NCBI GenBank assembly: GCA_025602905.1
Contig: JAHLKI010000004.1
Location: 1,240,001-1,304,000 of the forward strand
Length of the DNA: 64,000 bases
Origin: Phlyctochytrium arcticum
Lineage: Eukaryota; Chytridiomycota; Chytridiomycetes; Chytridiales; Chytridiaceae
Direction: 5' to 3'
Notes under the pieces: model-generated
Databases searched by the model: none
What the model was told of the DNA's origin: nothing
Seen by the model: the letters and a program-made list of their open reading frames with translations, nothing else
Program-made: the position numbers and the translations under genes
Part shown: piece by piece, positions 1 through 10,616 of the stretch
Layout of the letters: each line of letters starts with the position of its first letter
Position numbering within the stretch: position 1 is the stretch's first letter

Positions 1-1095
1 CGGGCGATGTTTCCTGGTGCTTATGTCAAGCTAGGTGCCGGGTAAATGGACCGCTAGTGAATAACTGAATTGGATCGGACCAGTGGTTCAATCTCTCTAG
101 ATCTTGTCCAGGACGGGTAGATAAGCAATCTGGAGGTAACCGCGCGGCCCGAGCCCATGTTCCAGATGCAGAAACTGAGGGAAGCGCAAGTAATACAAGG
201 TCAAGAAAAATGGTGTGGTAAAATTGGCAATGCACAGCAACACGGGCCTCAGACTTTCACCAATGACAGACCACAAGTCGAAGTTAACGTGGCAGAGTCT
301 TGAGGGTATTCCGATAAAGTTTGCCTAGGAGCCATCGCAGATTTTCAAAATGGCAAAACCTCGCTGACCCCCATTTATACAAACAAGCATCATGCTTATG
401 CCTTGAGCGTTTCAGGGAAGGTCCAGTAGGTACAGCAGCAATGAACAAGCAGTATTTGATGGAGGAGCTGACGAAATGTGAGTGTCACGGGCAATTTGGC
501 GGTACTAATGATCAATTGGACCCCAAATTTGGCAAACTCCAGAATCGATCCAAAGGCCATGAAAGTTCCAAATGTACTAATTGCAAGCACCACTGAGGAT
601 ACCCTGAAAGTGTAGAGCCGTTTGGGGGGAAGTCAAATGGAGAGATTCGCAAAAAGAGACGACTATCGGGTGATACTTAGCCAGAAACCCGTGAGGCATA
701 TCCAGTGATTCAAACGAGCTAAGACTTGTGAGGGAGGGATAAACGAGTGTTGAAGAGAGTTGTGTGGAGGAGCGGGAGAGGTATGGGGAGGATGGAGGTT
801 GGTCAACTCGTCAATACCTCCGGCATGCCCATGGGATGCACGCGACAAGGTTTTCAGCTCCAGGTGATTGACGACGAGGGACCTGCTTTTGCAGGGTGGA
901 TCTGCAAAGGGTTGTGGTGGGGTGTGTGGAGGAGTGGGGTGTGCGGCTTGGTCTTGAGAAAGGGTCATGGCGATTAATGCTGCTGCAACAGTGGAAACTT
1001 GAATGCATGTTTGTCAAAATGGTGCTTACATAAGCGGCGGGAATTGTTGAATTTCGAAAATTTGCGAAACCAGCCAGAGAATAGCGATGACCTTT
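1..1095. other. No recognisable gene
   Basis: I see short open frames on both strands (for example around 321-596 and 663-968) but none has a recognisable domain, a convincing intron pattern or a homologue elsewhere in the window. The stretch is best treated as unannotated intergenic or decayed repeat sequence. Confidence 0.4.
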
Positions 1096-1099
1096 ATGA

Positions 1100-1575
1100 C
1101 AAGGAAGATACCACGGCAGACGCAGCAAACGCACGCCGTTGGTGAAAATGGTTGTGGCAAGCTGGTGGTAGACTATGCATACCCTTATAGTTCAATAGAG
1201 AATGGTTTGTATGTGAACTACAATTAAGAGCGCATTGTGGGTGCATCGCATTTTGGAAGAGAATGGTGTGACGAGAACCCCACGGCCGACGCAGTAGACG
1301 TATGCCGCTGGTGGTAATGGTTGTGGTAACCTGGTGGTAGACTATGCATACCCCTAGAATTAAATAGAAAATGGTTTGTATGTGAACTACAATTAAGAGC
1401 GCATTGCGGGTGCATCGCATTTTGGAAGAGAATGGTGTGACGAGAACCCCACGGCCGACGCAGTAGACGTATGCCGCTGGTGGTAATGGTTGTGGTAACC
1501 TGGTGGTAGACTATGCATACCCCTAGAATTAAATAGAAAATGGTTTGTATGTGAACTATACAATTAAGCGCGCAT
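1100..1575. repeat. Tandem repeat, ~169-bp unit, about 2.7 copies
   Basis: The block beginning AATTAAGAGCGCATTG recurs at 1222, 1391 and (diverged) 1562, spacing 169 and 171 bp. A shorter, more diverged unit precedes it from about 1100. Each unit includes the shared stretch GGTGGTAGACTATGCATACC. The two central units are nearly identical by eye, so the duplication is recent or homogenised. Open frames here on the minus strand simply reflect the repeat. Confidence 0.85.
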
Positions 1576-1579
1576 TTTA

Positions 1580-2540
1580 GGTTCATTGCAGCGATGAGTG
1601 CGGCAAAACGCGCCTGAATAAAACAGCGCAGTGTAGAAGACACGGTCATTTTGCGAAGAAAAACGCGCTAAAATCACATGATTCAAAAGACGCGCATATT
1701 AGGGGGGGACTGCCACAACAGGGGGGACACTTTCTGATGCTACAAGCATCGGCCGGCTGGTGGAACCCTACGCCGTCCATAGGTTCAGCGGTAGTGGCAC
1801 TGCGGTGGGCCGGGACATCGACTGGGTCGAGTGACCCGAAGGTAATCTGGCTGTGACCCTCTTCGGCACCGACAAGAAGGACTTCGTCCTCCTCACCAGT
1901 GGGTTCAGGGGAGGCACGGGACTCTCTGTCCGTCGGCACGCTGGGAGTTGGTGAGGGGTCCCTGAGACTTCCGAAGGCCGAAGGGGTGGCAGAGAAGCGG
2001 GACATGGCGGGTGTACAGGAAGCGGTTAAAGGCGATAAAGTTGAGCCTAAGTTGTTTTATGAAGTCAACTAAGGTGGTGCTACCATGTAGCGGGATGGTA
2101 GTATAGGATGATGAAAGGACAATGGACAGTGAGATGCAACTTCCCAGGTTGCGTATTGTGGGTGGTTTATTAAGATGGTCGCAGGGCGAGTGCAAGAATA
2201 AAAGTAAGCTCGAGTTTACAACGGCGTACCGCCGGTCTTTTATATGGAAGAAAAACTAAACTATATCACGCTTGTGGCGCAACACTCCCGGTTGCTACCG
2301 GACTCCGGTGGTAGACACCGGATGGTACGAGTGTGAAAGATCACTCCGCAGTCTTGGACTGCGCTACTGCGCTACTGCGCCGCAAGGGCCCAGATCCGCT
2401 ACAAATACAACCAGTTACTACTTCGAAATGGACCCTCCTTCTCTCCACGAGTACTTGCTCGCAAGCAAAGACAACATTTAGTGAGATTACAGAGTCTCAA
2501 CTCGGTAGACTAATTACTGCCAGCCCTCTGGTATGCTATC
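1580..2540. other. No supported gene
   Basis: A 119-codon open frame lies on the minus strand (2005-1646), rich in Pro, Ser and acidic residues, without a recognisable domain. Nothing else stands out. Confidence 0.35.
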
Positions 2541-3448
2541 CTAATCTAACTTCTCTACAATCTTTGCAAAGGCTTGGGCGATACCGCCAAGTACGCTGGT
2601 GAGCTCTTGATGATACAATTTATTGTAAGCGGTATCCTTTTCCAATCTCTCCTGAATGCTATCAAGTCCATTACGGCGGCGCTTGGACCCGGGACTCCCA
2701 GTAGCACTGGCTGGGGGGGTAATGGTAATCACCAAACTGCTTCCCGATGCGGCAGGAGCTCGATTTTTCAGCGCAATCATTGCATTGGACATCAGCTTGT
2801 CACTGTTAGCCTCGTCTTTGGCTTTTTTCTTCTTTTCAGCTGCGGTTGTGGCAGACTTCTCGGCCTTGTAGCCGTCGACCTTGTTTGCGAGCTTGGTCAA
2901 AAGCTCTTCCTGCTGGTCATAGGACTCATTCGTTCCCGACTTGCTTGCGGATTTTGCTGGAGCTGTCCGATGCTTCTTGAGCAGGGTATCAATTCTGTCT
3001 TTTGCTCCTCTCCCATTGAGGTCTTTTTGAACCGTAGCATTGAAACCCGCAGCCACCTTGTCCCAACCCTTAGCGACTTGTTTGGAACCGGCACCAAAGG
3101 GAAAGTGACCGGCTGTTTCCTTCAACAGCGCAATATCCATGACCGTGTCAAAACGAAGCTGCTTCTTTCGTTTCTTTCTCTCTATAGGAAAAAGCATCAA
3201 ATATTAGATGGAGTGATCTGGCAAGAACATACGCCACAACCACTTACCTGGGGTGCTAGTTTCTACATCCTCAGTAATGGCAGCGCCAGCAGTTGGAACG
3301 TCTGGAACAACCACAAGCTCGTCGACGGGCACGCACGAGAGGCAGTTCTTTTCTTTGGAGTCCCATCTGGATTTGTGTCTGCATAAAGCTCTATAATTTC
3401 GTCACTTTCAGAATCGTTTTCAGGCATCTTGATTTGAAAAGGCTGCAC
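2541..3448 (-). pseudogene. SANT/Myb-like DNA-binding protein of transposon type, frameshifted
   Basis: The main exon (3181-2541) begins KKRKKQLRF and holds a trihelix/SANT-like segment (motifs VMDIALLKETAGHFPFGAG, KGWDKVAAGFN, RIDTLLKKH), then a Lys/Glu-rich helical stretch and a C-terminal coiled-coil-like tail. Such proteins are commonly the non-transposase partner in fungal and oomycete DNA transposons. A 66-nt intron is predicted at 3247-3182 (gtaagt...tatag). The upstream exon starts at 3427 or 3448 (acidic motif ENDSESDEIIELYAD). A one-base frameshift is needed near 3340 to join it to the Val/Pro-rich segment leading into the splice donor, so this copy is probably dead. No transposase partner is adjacent. 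The family call rests on motif pattern only. Confidence 0.6.
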
Positions 3449-3649
3449 GAAAGGAGAAGAGAAGCCAAGAAGGAGCAGTACCAGCAGGACTACCAGAAAA
3501 ACGATCTTGTCTGGACACGACGGGTTAAGGCACAGTCATGTAACAACTCCGAAATTGTTCAACGTGTGGAAACGCTCCACACATTTTCTGGAGTTGCTCT
3601 AGTTGTGCATTTGGTGACTATGACTTTATTAATTTTGTAAACCCTCTAC

Positions 3650-4380
3650 CCGTGTCTCCTACACCGAAATTGCGAGTAGCGTAACCTCTCTATTGATTGA
3701 CGAGCTGGATGATAGCAATCATTGGGTATATCAGTTCCAGCAGGATGACAACGGCCACTTGGTAGCCTTGTTCTTCGCCCATTTAAGGTCTCTGGTTTGG
3801 GCCTGAATGTACCAAACGGCAATCCTAATGGATTGTACGTACAAGACTAACAGATACAGTACATGCTGCCGCTCTTGCACATTGTGGGAATGGGTCCTAC
3901 AAATGAGATGTGTTCTATTGGCTTTTTGTTCATGACCAAGAAAGACAACAAAGGCTACGACTGAGCCGTCAAGTCTATGCTTGAGTGTGTCTTCCAAGGG
4001 TACCATCTGCCTGATGTTATAGCCACTGATTGGGAGCTGGCCCTGATGAACGTCTTGGCAAGAGGAATCCCTTCCGCAAAAGTTCCCCTTTGTTGATGGC
4101 ACATTTGGAAGAATGTGGGGTCGAACTTGAAATTTTTGGTCCAGGGGCAACCCTCAGCCCCTGTGCACAAAAGGGCGTCCAACTGGCTCAAAGAACAAGC
4201 CCCACAACAAGGATGCAACCAGCACCCGCCGTGATCCTTCCCGCTTTGAACACGTTGTGAAGCGCGCCAATACGTGCAGTGCGTGCGGAGGTAAAGGACA
4301 CAGAAAGGACAACCCAATCTGCCCCAGCCATCCTTGTTGTGCTGGTCCCAGTAATGGAGCCGGTCAGCAGGAGCAATAGC
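3650..4380 (+). pseudogene. MULE transposase core and C-terminus, decayed
   Basis: Reading across frames gives classic fungal MULE transposase motifs in order: LVALFFAHLRSL near 3760, ILMDCTYKTNRY near 3815 (catalytic Asp region), DWELALMNVLARG near 4030 (second Asp), a WHIWKNV motif near 4100, then a C-terminal tail with GRPTGSKNKPHNKD, STRRDPSRFE and a zinc-knuckle-like CSACGGKGHRKDNPIC near 4290. There are in-frame stops (for example after LRSLVWA and in LC*WHIW) and several frameshifts, so it cannot encode a transposase. The tail is nearly identical to 14400-14649. The FAR1-type N-terminus of the same family is absent here but appears at 4896-5324. Confidence 0.8.
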
Positions 4381-4499
4381 AGGAGGACTCTAAGTAGCTT
4401 CTTCTGTAAGTCAAGCTGCTCTTTCTGGTGTCAAGTTACCATAATACACCATTTGATTATTGTGTTGGTCATGAAAGCCATTCATAGAGTTAGGGTTTA

Positions 4500-4640
4500 G
4501 GCAATTCCCCTCATTTTGGCTATGATTGCGTCTGATTTAATGGGGGCATCATTTTATGTTTGGAAGTTGGTAAAGCAACGCCTGGCGTCAAAACTTAAAA
4601 CAATGCCCCCATTAAATTAGAGGCAATTATGGCCAAAATG
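4500..4640. repeat. Inverted pair of MULE terminal repeats
   Basis: Left arm (about 4510-4548) and right arm (about 4602-4641) are near-perfect inverted copies, both containing CTCATTTTGGC and ATTTAATGGGGGCAT. Between them lies the segment with GCAACGCCTGGCGTC, which is also found after the second MULE tail (14815-14840). This looks like the 3' end of the MULE at 3650-4380 meeting the 5' end of a second MULE whose FAR1 domain starts at 4896. Confidence 0.65.
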
Positions 4641-4895
4641 AGAACTATTTTGTCCACAGCCACCAATCTCCGCTTGTCGAGCCTCGTCCAAGTCAGAGTC
4701 CGAGTTGGAGCTTCTGCCATTTAGGCATTGCATTTTGCTCAAACTTTGCAAACGCCCTGTATGAACACACATAGACGATTTATAAATCCTGCCATGTCCA
4801 CAATGGGTGGAATGGACTCGGATGGCCAGATGTAAGGGCAAAAGTGCCTTTCAATTTCCATTTGTTTATCATACGTTTGCAGGCCTAGCGATCCT

Positions 4896-5324
4896 ATGGA
4901 TATCGCAGAAGAATCGCCTCAAGCTGACAATGATGGACCTGCCACCGCTGCGGAAGAGAATGAAATAACCACCATTCACCTGAACCGCACTATGCTCGCT
5001 CCCCCTGTGGATGGTCAAGGATACGCCGATTGCGACGAGTTTGCTCGTGCGATGAACGCGTTTGCGAAGACCCAAGGATATGCTGTTATCAAACGGCGGA
5101 GCAAGTCAGGGCGTAAAGCCACCTTTCAATGTTTCTTTGGAAGGAACCCTGACAGCGTTTCTGGAGGAGGACAGAAGACTGCGCCGGGACCTCAAAGCAG
5201 GAACAAAGGAAGCAAGGCTGCGGGTTGCCCTATGGATTTCATTGCCAAACTGGGTGCAGATGGCCTTTGGTGTGTAACTGATGTCAGAAAGGCTGGTCGC
5301 AACCATGGGCCTGCTCTAACATAA
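4896..5324 (+). pseudogene. FAR1-like N-terminal domain of a MULE transposase, truncated
   Basis: The 142-codon frame starts ATGGATATCGCAG. It shows the FAR1/FRS-like pattern of MULE N-termini: YADCDEFARAMNAFAK, GYAVIKRRSKSGRKATFQC, AAGCPMDFIAKLGADG and a WCVTDVRKAGRNHGP ending resembling W..V....HNH. Intact family members continue for several hundred residues into the DDE core. Here the frame stops at 5324 and the copia LTR begins almost at once, so the element is cut off. A terminal repeat lies ~260 bp upstream. Confidence 0.7.
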
Positions 5325-5329
5325 TAATC

Positions 5330-5555
5330 CTCCTGATGGATGGATGGCACCACACGTTCTTGTTCGCGCAATGTAGTTCACACGGTATGTATTGTACGGT
5401 CCAACCTCTCAAACAGAGGTCTGGCATCGAGTCTAAATGTACACAACTGGGACACAACTTTGATTGCCAATATAACTACATTTGGCAATCGACTGCGCAA
5501 ACTAATCTGACATGTCACTTCCACTGCTGCCAGGCTACATCACAATACTCCCCCT
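5330..5555 (-). repeat. Probable LTR of the chromodomain copia element (3' LTR)
   Basis: On the minus strand a purine run (AGGTTAGGGGGAGT) after the RNase H reading frame is followed by sequence starting ATTGTGATGTAGCC. This is the normal arrangement of polypurine tract then 3' LTR in Ty1/copia elements. I cannot define the outer end and see no second copy in the window, so the extent is approximate. Confidence 0.5.
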
Positions 5556-5574
5556 AACCTGCATGCAGTCCACA

Positions 5575-6667
5575 TAACTTTCGCAGGATGTCGTTGCGCG
5601 CTCTTGGAAATGGCTTGGTAAGGGAATCGGCTACCATCTGATCCGTGGGACAGTACTTGAGCACGATCTGGCCATTGTCCACGCATTCTCTTGTGAAGTG
5701 GTATCTGACGTCGATTGCTTTGTCTTTTGATGATCCACCGGGTTGTGAGCCATGGCGATAGCTGCCTTGTTATCCTCGTAGATGGTGATCGGTGCGGGGT
5801 TTGGGTTCTTTGGTGTAAGAAGTGATGCTGCAAAGTTCCGTAGCCACAATGCTTCCTTTGATGCTTCGGCTAGCGCGACATATTCCGCCTCTGCGGTCGA
5901 TTGCGCAGTCGTTCTTTGTCTCTGGGACTTCCACGAGACAGCTCCCCCGTTCATCAGAAATACGTAGCCACTCATGCTTCTTCTCGTATCCGTATACTTG
6001 GCATAATCTGCATCTGAATAGCCGACCACCTCCTTGCTGTTTGCTGAGCCGTAAACTAGCTTGAGGTTTTTGGTGTGTTTTGCGTAACGTAGAATTCGGA
6101 CATCTGCATCTCGGTGCAACTTGCGGGGATTCACCAAGAACTGAGATACTTTGGATACTGGATAGGCCAGATCGGGTCTTGTTGCCATCACTAGGTACAT
6201 CAGACTTCCCACCATGGATTGGTATTCCTTGGTATCGGGTGCTTCCTCCAGCTCATTGTTGAATAATGCTACCTTGTGATCCATTGGTGTCGTAATTCCA
6301 GGAGTGTCTTGTAAGTTAAATCGATTAATGATGTCGTCAACATACTTCTCCTGACTTAGTGATATGGTCCGCTTCTCTCGATCCGTGACGACTTGAATTC
6401 CTAGTATGTAAGACAATTCTCCCATATCTTCCATCTCAAATCGTTCCAAAAAACCGCTCTTAATCGTTTTCATTATGGTGAGATCATCCACGTAGACGGA
6501 TATCATTCCACTAACTTTTCCTCGCTCATCCAACTGTATGTAGAATGCCGAATCGAAGGGTGACGGGGTGAAACTCAGGGAACGCAAAAACTCATCGATC
6601 GTTTTATTCCATAAGCGGGGCGACTGTTTTAGACCGTATATGCACTTGTTCCGGCGAACGAGTAACA
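5575..6667 (-). pseudogene. Copia reverse transcriptase (C-terminal part) and RNase H
   Basis: The frame resumes at RRNKCIYGLKQSPRLWNK and has the RT active-site box SVYVDDLTIM, LSYILGIQV, and TRPDLAYPVSKVSQF. The RNase H part shows YSDADYAKYTDTRRSMSGY, VSWKSQRQRTTAQSTAEAEY and YEDNKAAIAMAHNP. The open frame runs to 5631. A frameshift near 5725 disrupts the last ~60 residues, whose correct continuation (VRYHFTRE, VADSLTKPFP) is in another frame. The N-terminal half of RT is at 10902-10625. Confidence 0.85.
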
Positions 6668-6670
6668 ACC

Positions 6671-9600
6671 CGCGGGTCACCGGCGGATTGTGGGGTCACC
6701 GCGGTGATCCTGCTGCGCCTCCTGCGCCACGGCAGAAGTTGACCGCGACTGACTTGTCAACGGGCAAAAGTTGACCGCGAGCGACTTGAAAGAGCGTTTA
6801 TCAAGCGCTTTTTGCCGTGGCGCTTGACAGGCGGTGACCCTATGGTCGCGCGGCGGGTTTTGCCCAGGATCACAGCTGAGTGGCGGTGCACTCCATATGG
6901 CGCACGTCAAAATCCAAACTCCGCAAAAATGTCCAGAGTCCAGTTCCACTGCACAAACACATTACCATTGCACCCGCCCATAAAACACATCTACACACAC
7001 ATAAACTCCCCTACCTACAATTTACTAACAATGGCTAAAAGAGTAAAGAAAGCCGCTGCTGCCCCTGCCACCCAAGTCCGTCCCAACCCGAAAGTCATGA
7101 ATGCTCCGGTCGACCCAGAGCTTCCTACTTTTCCAAACGGAATGCCGCAGACCGCAGGTAGAAGCAACCAACAGCAGCCTCTCCCCCAACTCCAGACTGC
7201 CGGTGCCAGAAACGCTCTGGCGGAGCAAGCCCAGCGACTCTTTGTTTCTGAGCAGTCTCAACTCTTGCGAGCGCCAAACACCAAAAAGGCATACAAAGGC
7301 CCTACAAAAGATTTTAAGGAATGGACTCTGGGCACGTACCGTGTTGAAGGGTGCCAGGGCGAGGTTCTTGTTGGCGGCGTTGTGTCGCATACTCCTGGCT
7401 GCGAGGGATTCCAAGTTTCTGGTGGCAAGGTGCTGCGATTTTTCCAGGAGTTTATGATCCCCCGAGGACTCAAGAGGGTCAAGCGTGATGCTGAAGGCAA
7501 TGTCATCTCGAGTGCTATCACCCACGGGGTCCTTGAAACTGCTATGTGCGCGTTGGCAAAACTGTGGGAGGTTTAAACGCAGGTGAGTGTGTCGGCCGAT
7601 GACTATGCCTGTACGATAGATCTCCGTCGCTACTGTACCAGCAATGCCCCTAGACATGTGGTAACCTGCATCCTCATCCTCCTAATGCCACTATTCAGGA
7701 GCTTTTGAAGCAGTACAAGCAGAAGAAGGAAGAGCAGCAAGAGGAGAATTTGGAAGACTGCGGGGCCGGAACCATCTTGGACTCGTACACAACCGGAGAC
7801 TTGCTCAACCTCGCAAATTACTTTATGGAGCCACGCGCAAAGAAGAACTACGGCAACGCTCTCCGTGACAGAGCGGGCTTCTTGATCCAGCATTCCTCTT
7901 TCATGCGCGGGGAGGGCGTGAGAGCCCTCGAGCGGAAGCACATGTGGGGACGTGAGCTCGAAAATGAAAGTCCCACGCAATGTTTTGCTCTCGGACTAAC
8001 CAGTAGAAGCGGGAAAACGAATAAAAATGGCCGGATCGAGTCCGTCGGTGCCATGCAACATAAAGATGTTTTTCTATGCACTTTGAATTCAGTCGGTATG
8101 ACTTTTTTCTGGAGGTGGGAGGTCATGAAGGAAGAAGTGCCCAAAACTGCCTGGGCCGATCGCGGCACTTTCTACAAGATGAACTTCTTCAACGTACGCC
8201 GCCCTGGGTCTGGTAAGTGTATGCTGACGTAGAGTGACATTATCAAGTGCTTGTGTTCTCAACCTTCTCGTCGTCGGTGCTGATCAAGAAGAGCAGGATG
8301 AGGACGATGAGGAGGAGGAGGAACTACAGGGGGAAAGACAAGAAGAAGAGGATGCATCACTTGATGACATTGCCGAAGATCTTGGGGACCCTGATATTGG
8401 GGAAGACGACAACCAACTTGACGAAGATGATGATGAGCCCGTTCGCGATGTCAGGATCGGCAAAGGTAAAGGCAAGGCCAGAGACAGATCCATCCTGGAG
8501 AACAATGGAAGAGTCAGAGGGTATCGGCTAATAAGCAAGAGGAAGGTAATGAGGAACATGGTTCGGTGTGATGTGCTTGTGACTGTTTTCTAATTCTGTT
8601 CACACGCCTAAGAAAACCGCACACAAAAACCTGATGTCATACGAAGCCCATCGAAAGATCATCAAAGCAGCTCTCATACATTGCGGAATCAACGCTACCA
8701 AAGTCACCCACCTACCTCGTGGAGGAGGTGCGCGTATGGCGGAGAACCTGGGAGCGGATCCCTGCCAAACCGCCAGGCTCGGAGGGTGGAATAGATCAGC
8801 GTTGGCTCTATCCTACACAAACGATTTGCCCCGGCAAGCCATTCGCGTTATCAATGGCTGGACGAAGGAAGGTGGCAACTTCTTTCTGAAGAGGGCGGTG
8901 GTCGAACCACCTGTGGAACTGCAAAAAATGATTTTCTCGTTCGTAGACGAGCAGTATGAAGTCACAAAGGTAAACCTAGTGATGAAAGTTCTTTTGAAAA
9001 ATATTGGATATTGACCGCCATCGACATTCCACACTCATTCAGGGTAGTGCAACCGTGCGTGGACACAGTTCTGGTAAAGGTTTTTTAGATCTTTTGAAGA
9101 TTCTGCGTGTTATATTGCGCCAAGACTCGGTCATGCTCATCGAGAAATACCCGTCTCATCCGATGTGGTGCCAGCCAATTTGGCAAAGTGCAGAGGATCT
9201 TGCTTTCAGCGCGGATCTGAAAGCTGCTATGTCGACGGCCGAAAACCCAATGGAAATCTTGTTACGCCAAGTCGCCCCAACCATCGCACATGCCATAGAA
9301 ACTACGCGGGATTCCATGATGGCCGAGATCAAAGTTGGTAGAAAGAAGATTGACGATTTGGTAACATCCAATGTTCTTTGCTGTGCGCTGCGCTCATAAT
9401 TCTGACAATAATCCTCTTCATCTCATCGGCAGACTGGACTCTTAGAAAAGCAGGCTGAGGAAGCACGGGTCCAGAAGGACCAATTGACGGCCGAGCTAGC
9501 AGAAATTAAACAGACTCTCCACATGCAAAATCAGCAATGGAGAATGACAATTACGCGCCAAGGTTTGTGAACCAAGACTGGGATTACAATTTGGATAATA

Positions 9601-10601
9601 ACTTTCTGCTCTTCAAGGCGAGTGTATTCAAGACGTCGTCCGCTTGGGGGTACAGCAAATGCAGTGCGGTTTGGGTGCAGCTAACTCCTACCAGGCCATC
9701 TTAAATGAGAACAGGGCATTTGGAACCGACCCGTCAGGTAACCGTCCATCCTCTTCCTCGTCCACCACTTCCGCAACTCTCCCCTCAACCTCGGCCGTCC
9801 TCTCCGCTACCGCTCTCACATCTGGTGCAGGCTCCCTACTATCAACCTCAACATCCTCAACGTCCACATCCCCTTCTTCATCCACGCAATCCGCCTCCCA
9901 ACCCACTCAACCCACTCCCCAGCTTCCAGTCGCTTGCCAGAAGCGGGATCTGAGCACCTGCGCTGAAATTTGGGGAGAGTACGATGAAGGCATGGACGGC
10001 AACCCGGCATTGCGCACAATGGAATAACAGTACAAAAGCGCGTGGCGAAATAGCGGCCCTGACAAGAAGTTATGGTCCCGACGTCAGAACATTATTCAAG
10101 CAATCTTCCGTTTGGTGCGAAGCGGTCAGTTCACCACACACCTGGAAGCAGCAGGTCATTTGGACGTTCTGCGAGCAGCCAATGACCAAATGCCTTGGAA
10201 GAAGTTTGAGATCTGGGTGAGGAGCAATGTTGTTTGATTCATTCGCGTATCCCCATAGCGTGCATCATCGATTAGTAGCCGGCGTATTTTTGTTTGAGTT
10301 TGTTGTGTCGTCCGATCCTCTCATTATAGTATTTGTTTGTTCTAGTTCTGTATATAGCATTCTTTTAATTATCCCCTTTATGTTTTCTTTCATATCAATA
10401 AAATGTTGGAGCTGGTCTCGCATTATAACAGCAGGAAGGAACTATGATCCGTTTGCAGTGTGCATGTGAGGCGTGCATTCTATTCTATGGGCAGCCAGTT
10501 GCAGCAGCGCGAAGTCGCGTCGCATCAATGAGTCACGGTGGCTTATCTGGCCTGCGGGTCACTTTTCATAGGGTCACTAGCGGTGATCCGGGCGGTGATC
10601 C
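6671..10601 (+). mobile_element. Crypton DNA transposon inserted in copia RT
   Basis: This block interrupts the copia RT frame cleanly and carries one intron-containing tyrosine-recombinase gene (7031-10237). Both ends hold the same ordered motif set: GCGGGTCAC (6672-6680; 10554-10562), then GGGTCAC facing GGTGATCC as a short palindrome (6693-6710; 10571-10589), with an extra GGTGATCC at 10594. Cryptons lack long terminal inverted repeats, which agrees with this. Exact ends lie within about 10 bp of the given positions. Confidence 0.75.
7031..10237 (+). pseudogene. Crypton tyrosine recombinase with GCR1_C-like tail (two nonsense codons)
   Basis: Inferred exons are 7031-7582, 7699-8212, 8289-8545, 8613-8969, 9043-9360, 9433 to ~9562 and ~9619-10237, with consistent splice phases. 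The start ATGGCTAAAAGAG gives a basic N-terminus (KRVKKAAAAP). The middle has the recombinase fold: RDRAGFLIQHSSFMRGEGVR (catalytic Arg region), then THLPRGGGARMAENLG (H-x-x-R), ARLGGWNRSALALSYTNDLP (Trp/His position and Tyr nucleophile). Exon 3 is strongly acidic (EEQDEDDEEEEE). A coiled-coil stretch and Ser/Thr-rich linker lead to a GCR1_C-like end (AEIWGEYDEGMDGNP, KLWSRRQNIIQAIF). TAA codons interrupt the frame at 7574-7576 and 10025-10027, so the copy is inactive unless suppressed. Fungal Ndc10/CBF3 and Gcr1-type proteins share these folds. Confidence 0.8.
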
Positions 10602-10616
10602 TTCACCTCGCAAGTC

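Noticed and set aside
1224..1649. 141-codon minus-strand frame with internal peptide repeats
   Set aside because: The peptide repeats only mirror the 169-bp DNA tandem repeat.
2574..3386. Long plus-strand open frame of 270 codons
   Set aside because: It is antisense to the SANT-like gene, which has recognisable motifs and a good intron. The plus-strand peptide has no domain.
8284..8559. Ser-rich minus-strand frame
   Set aside because: It is the antisense shadow of the Asp/Glu-rich Crypton exon.
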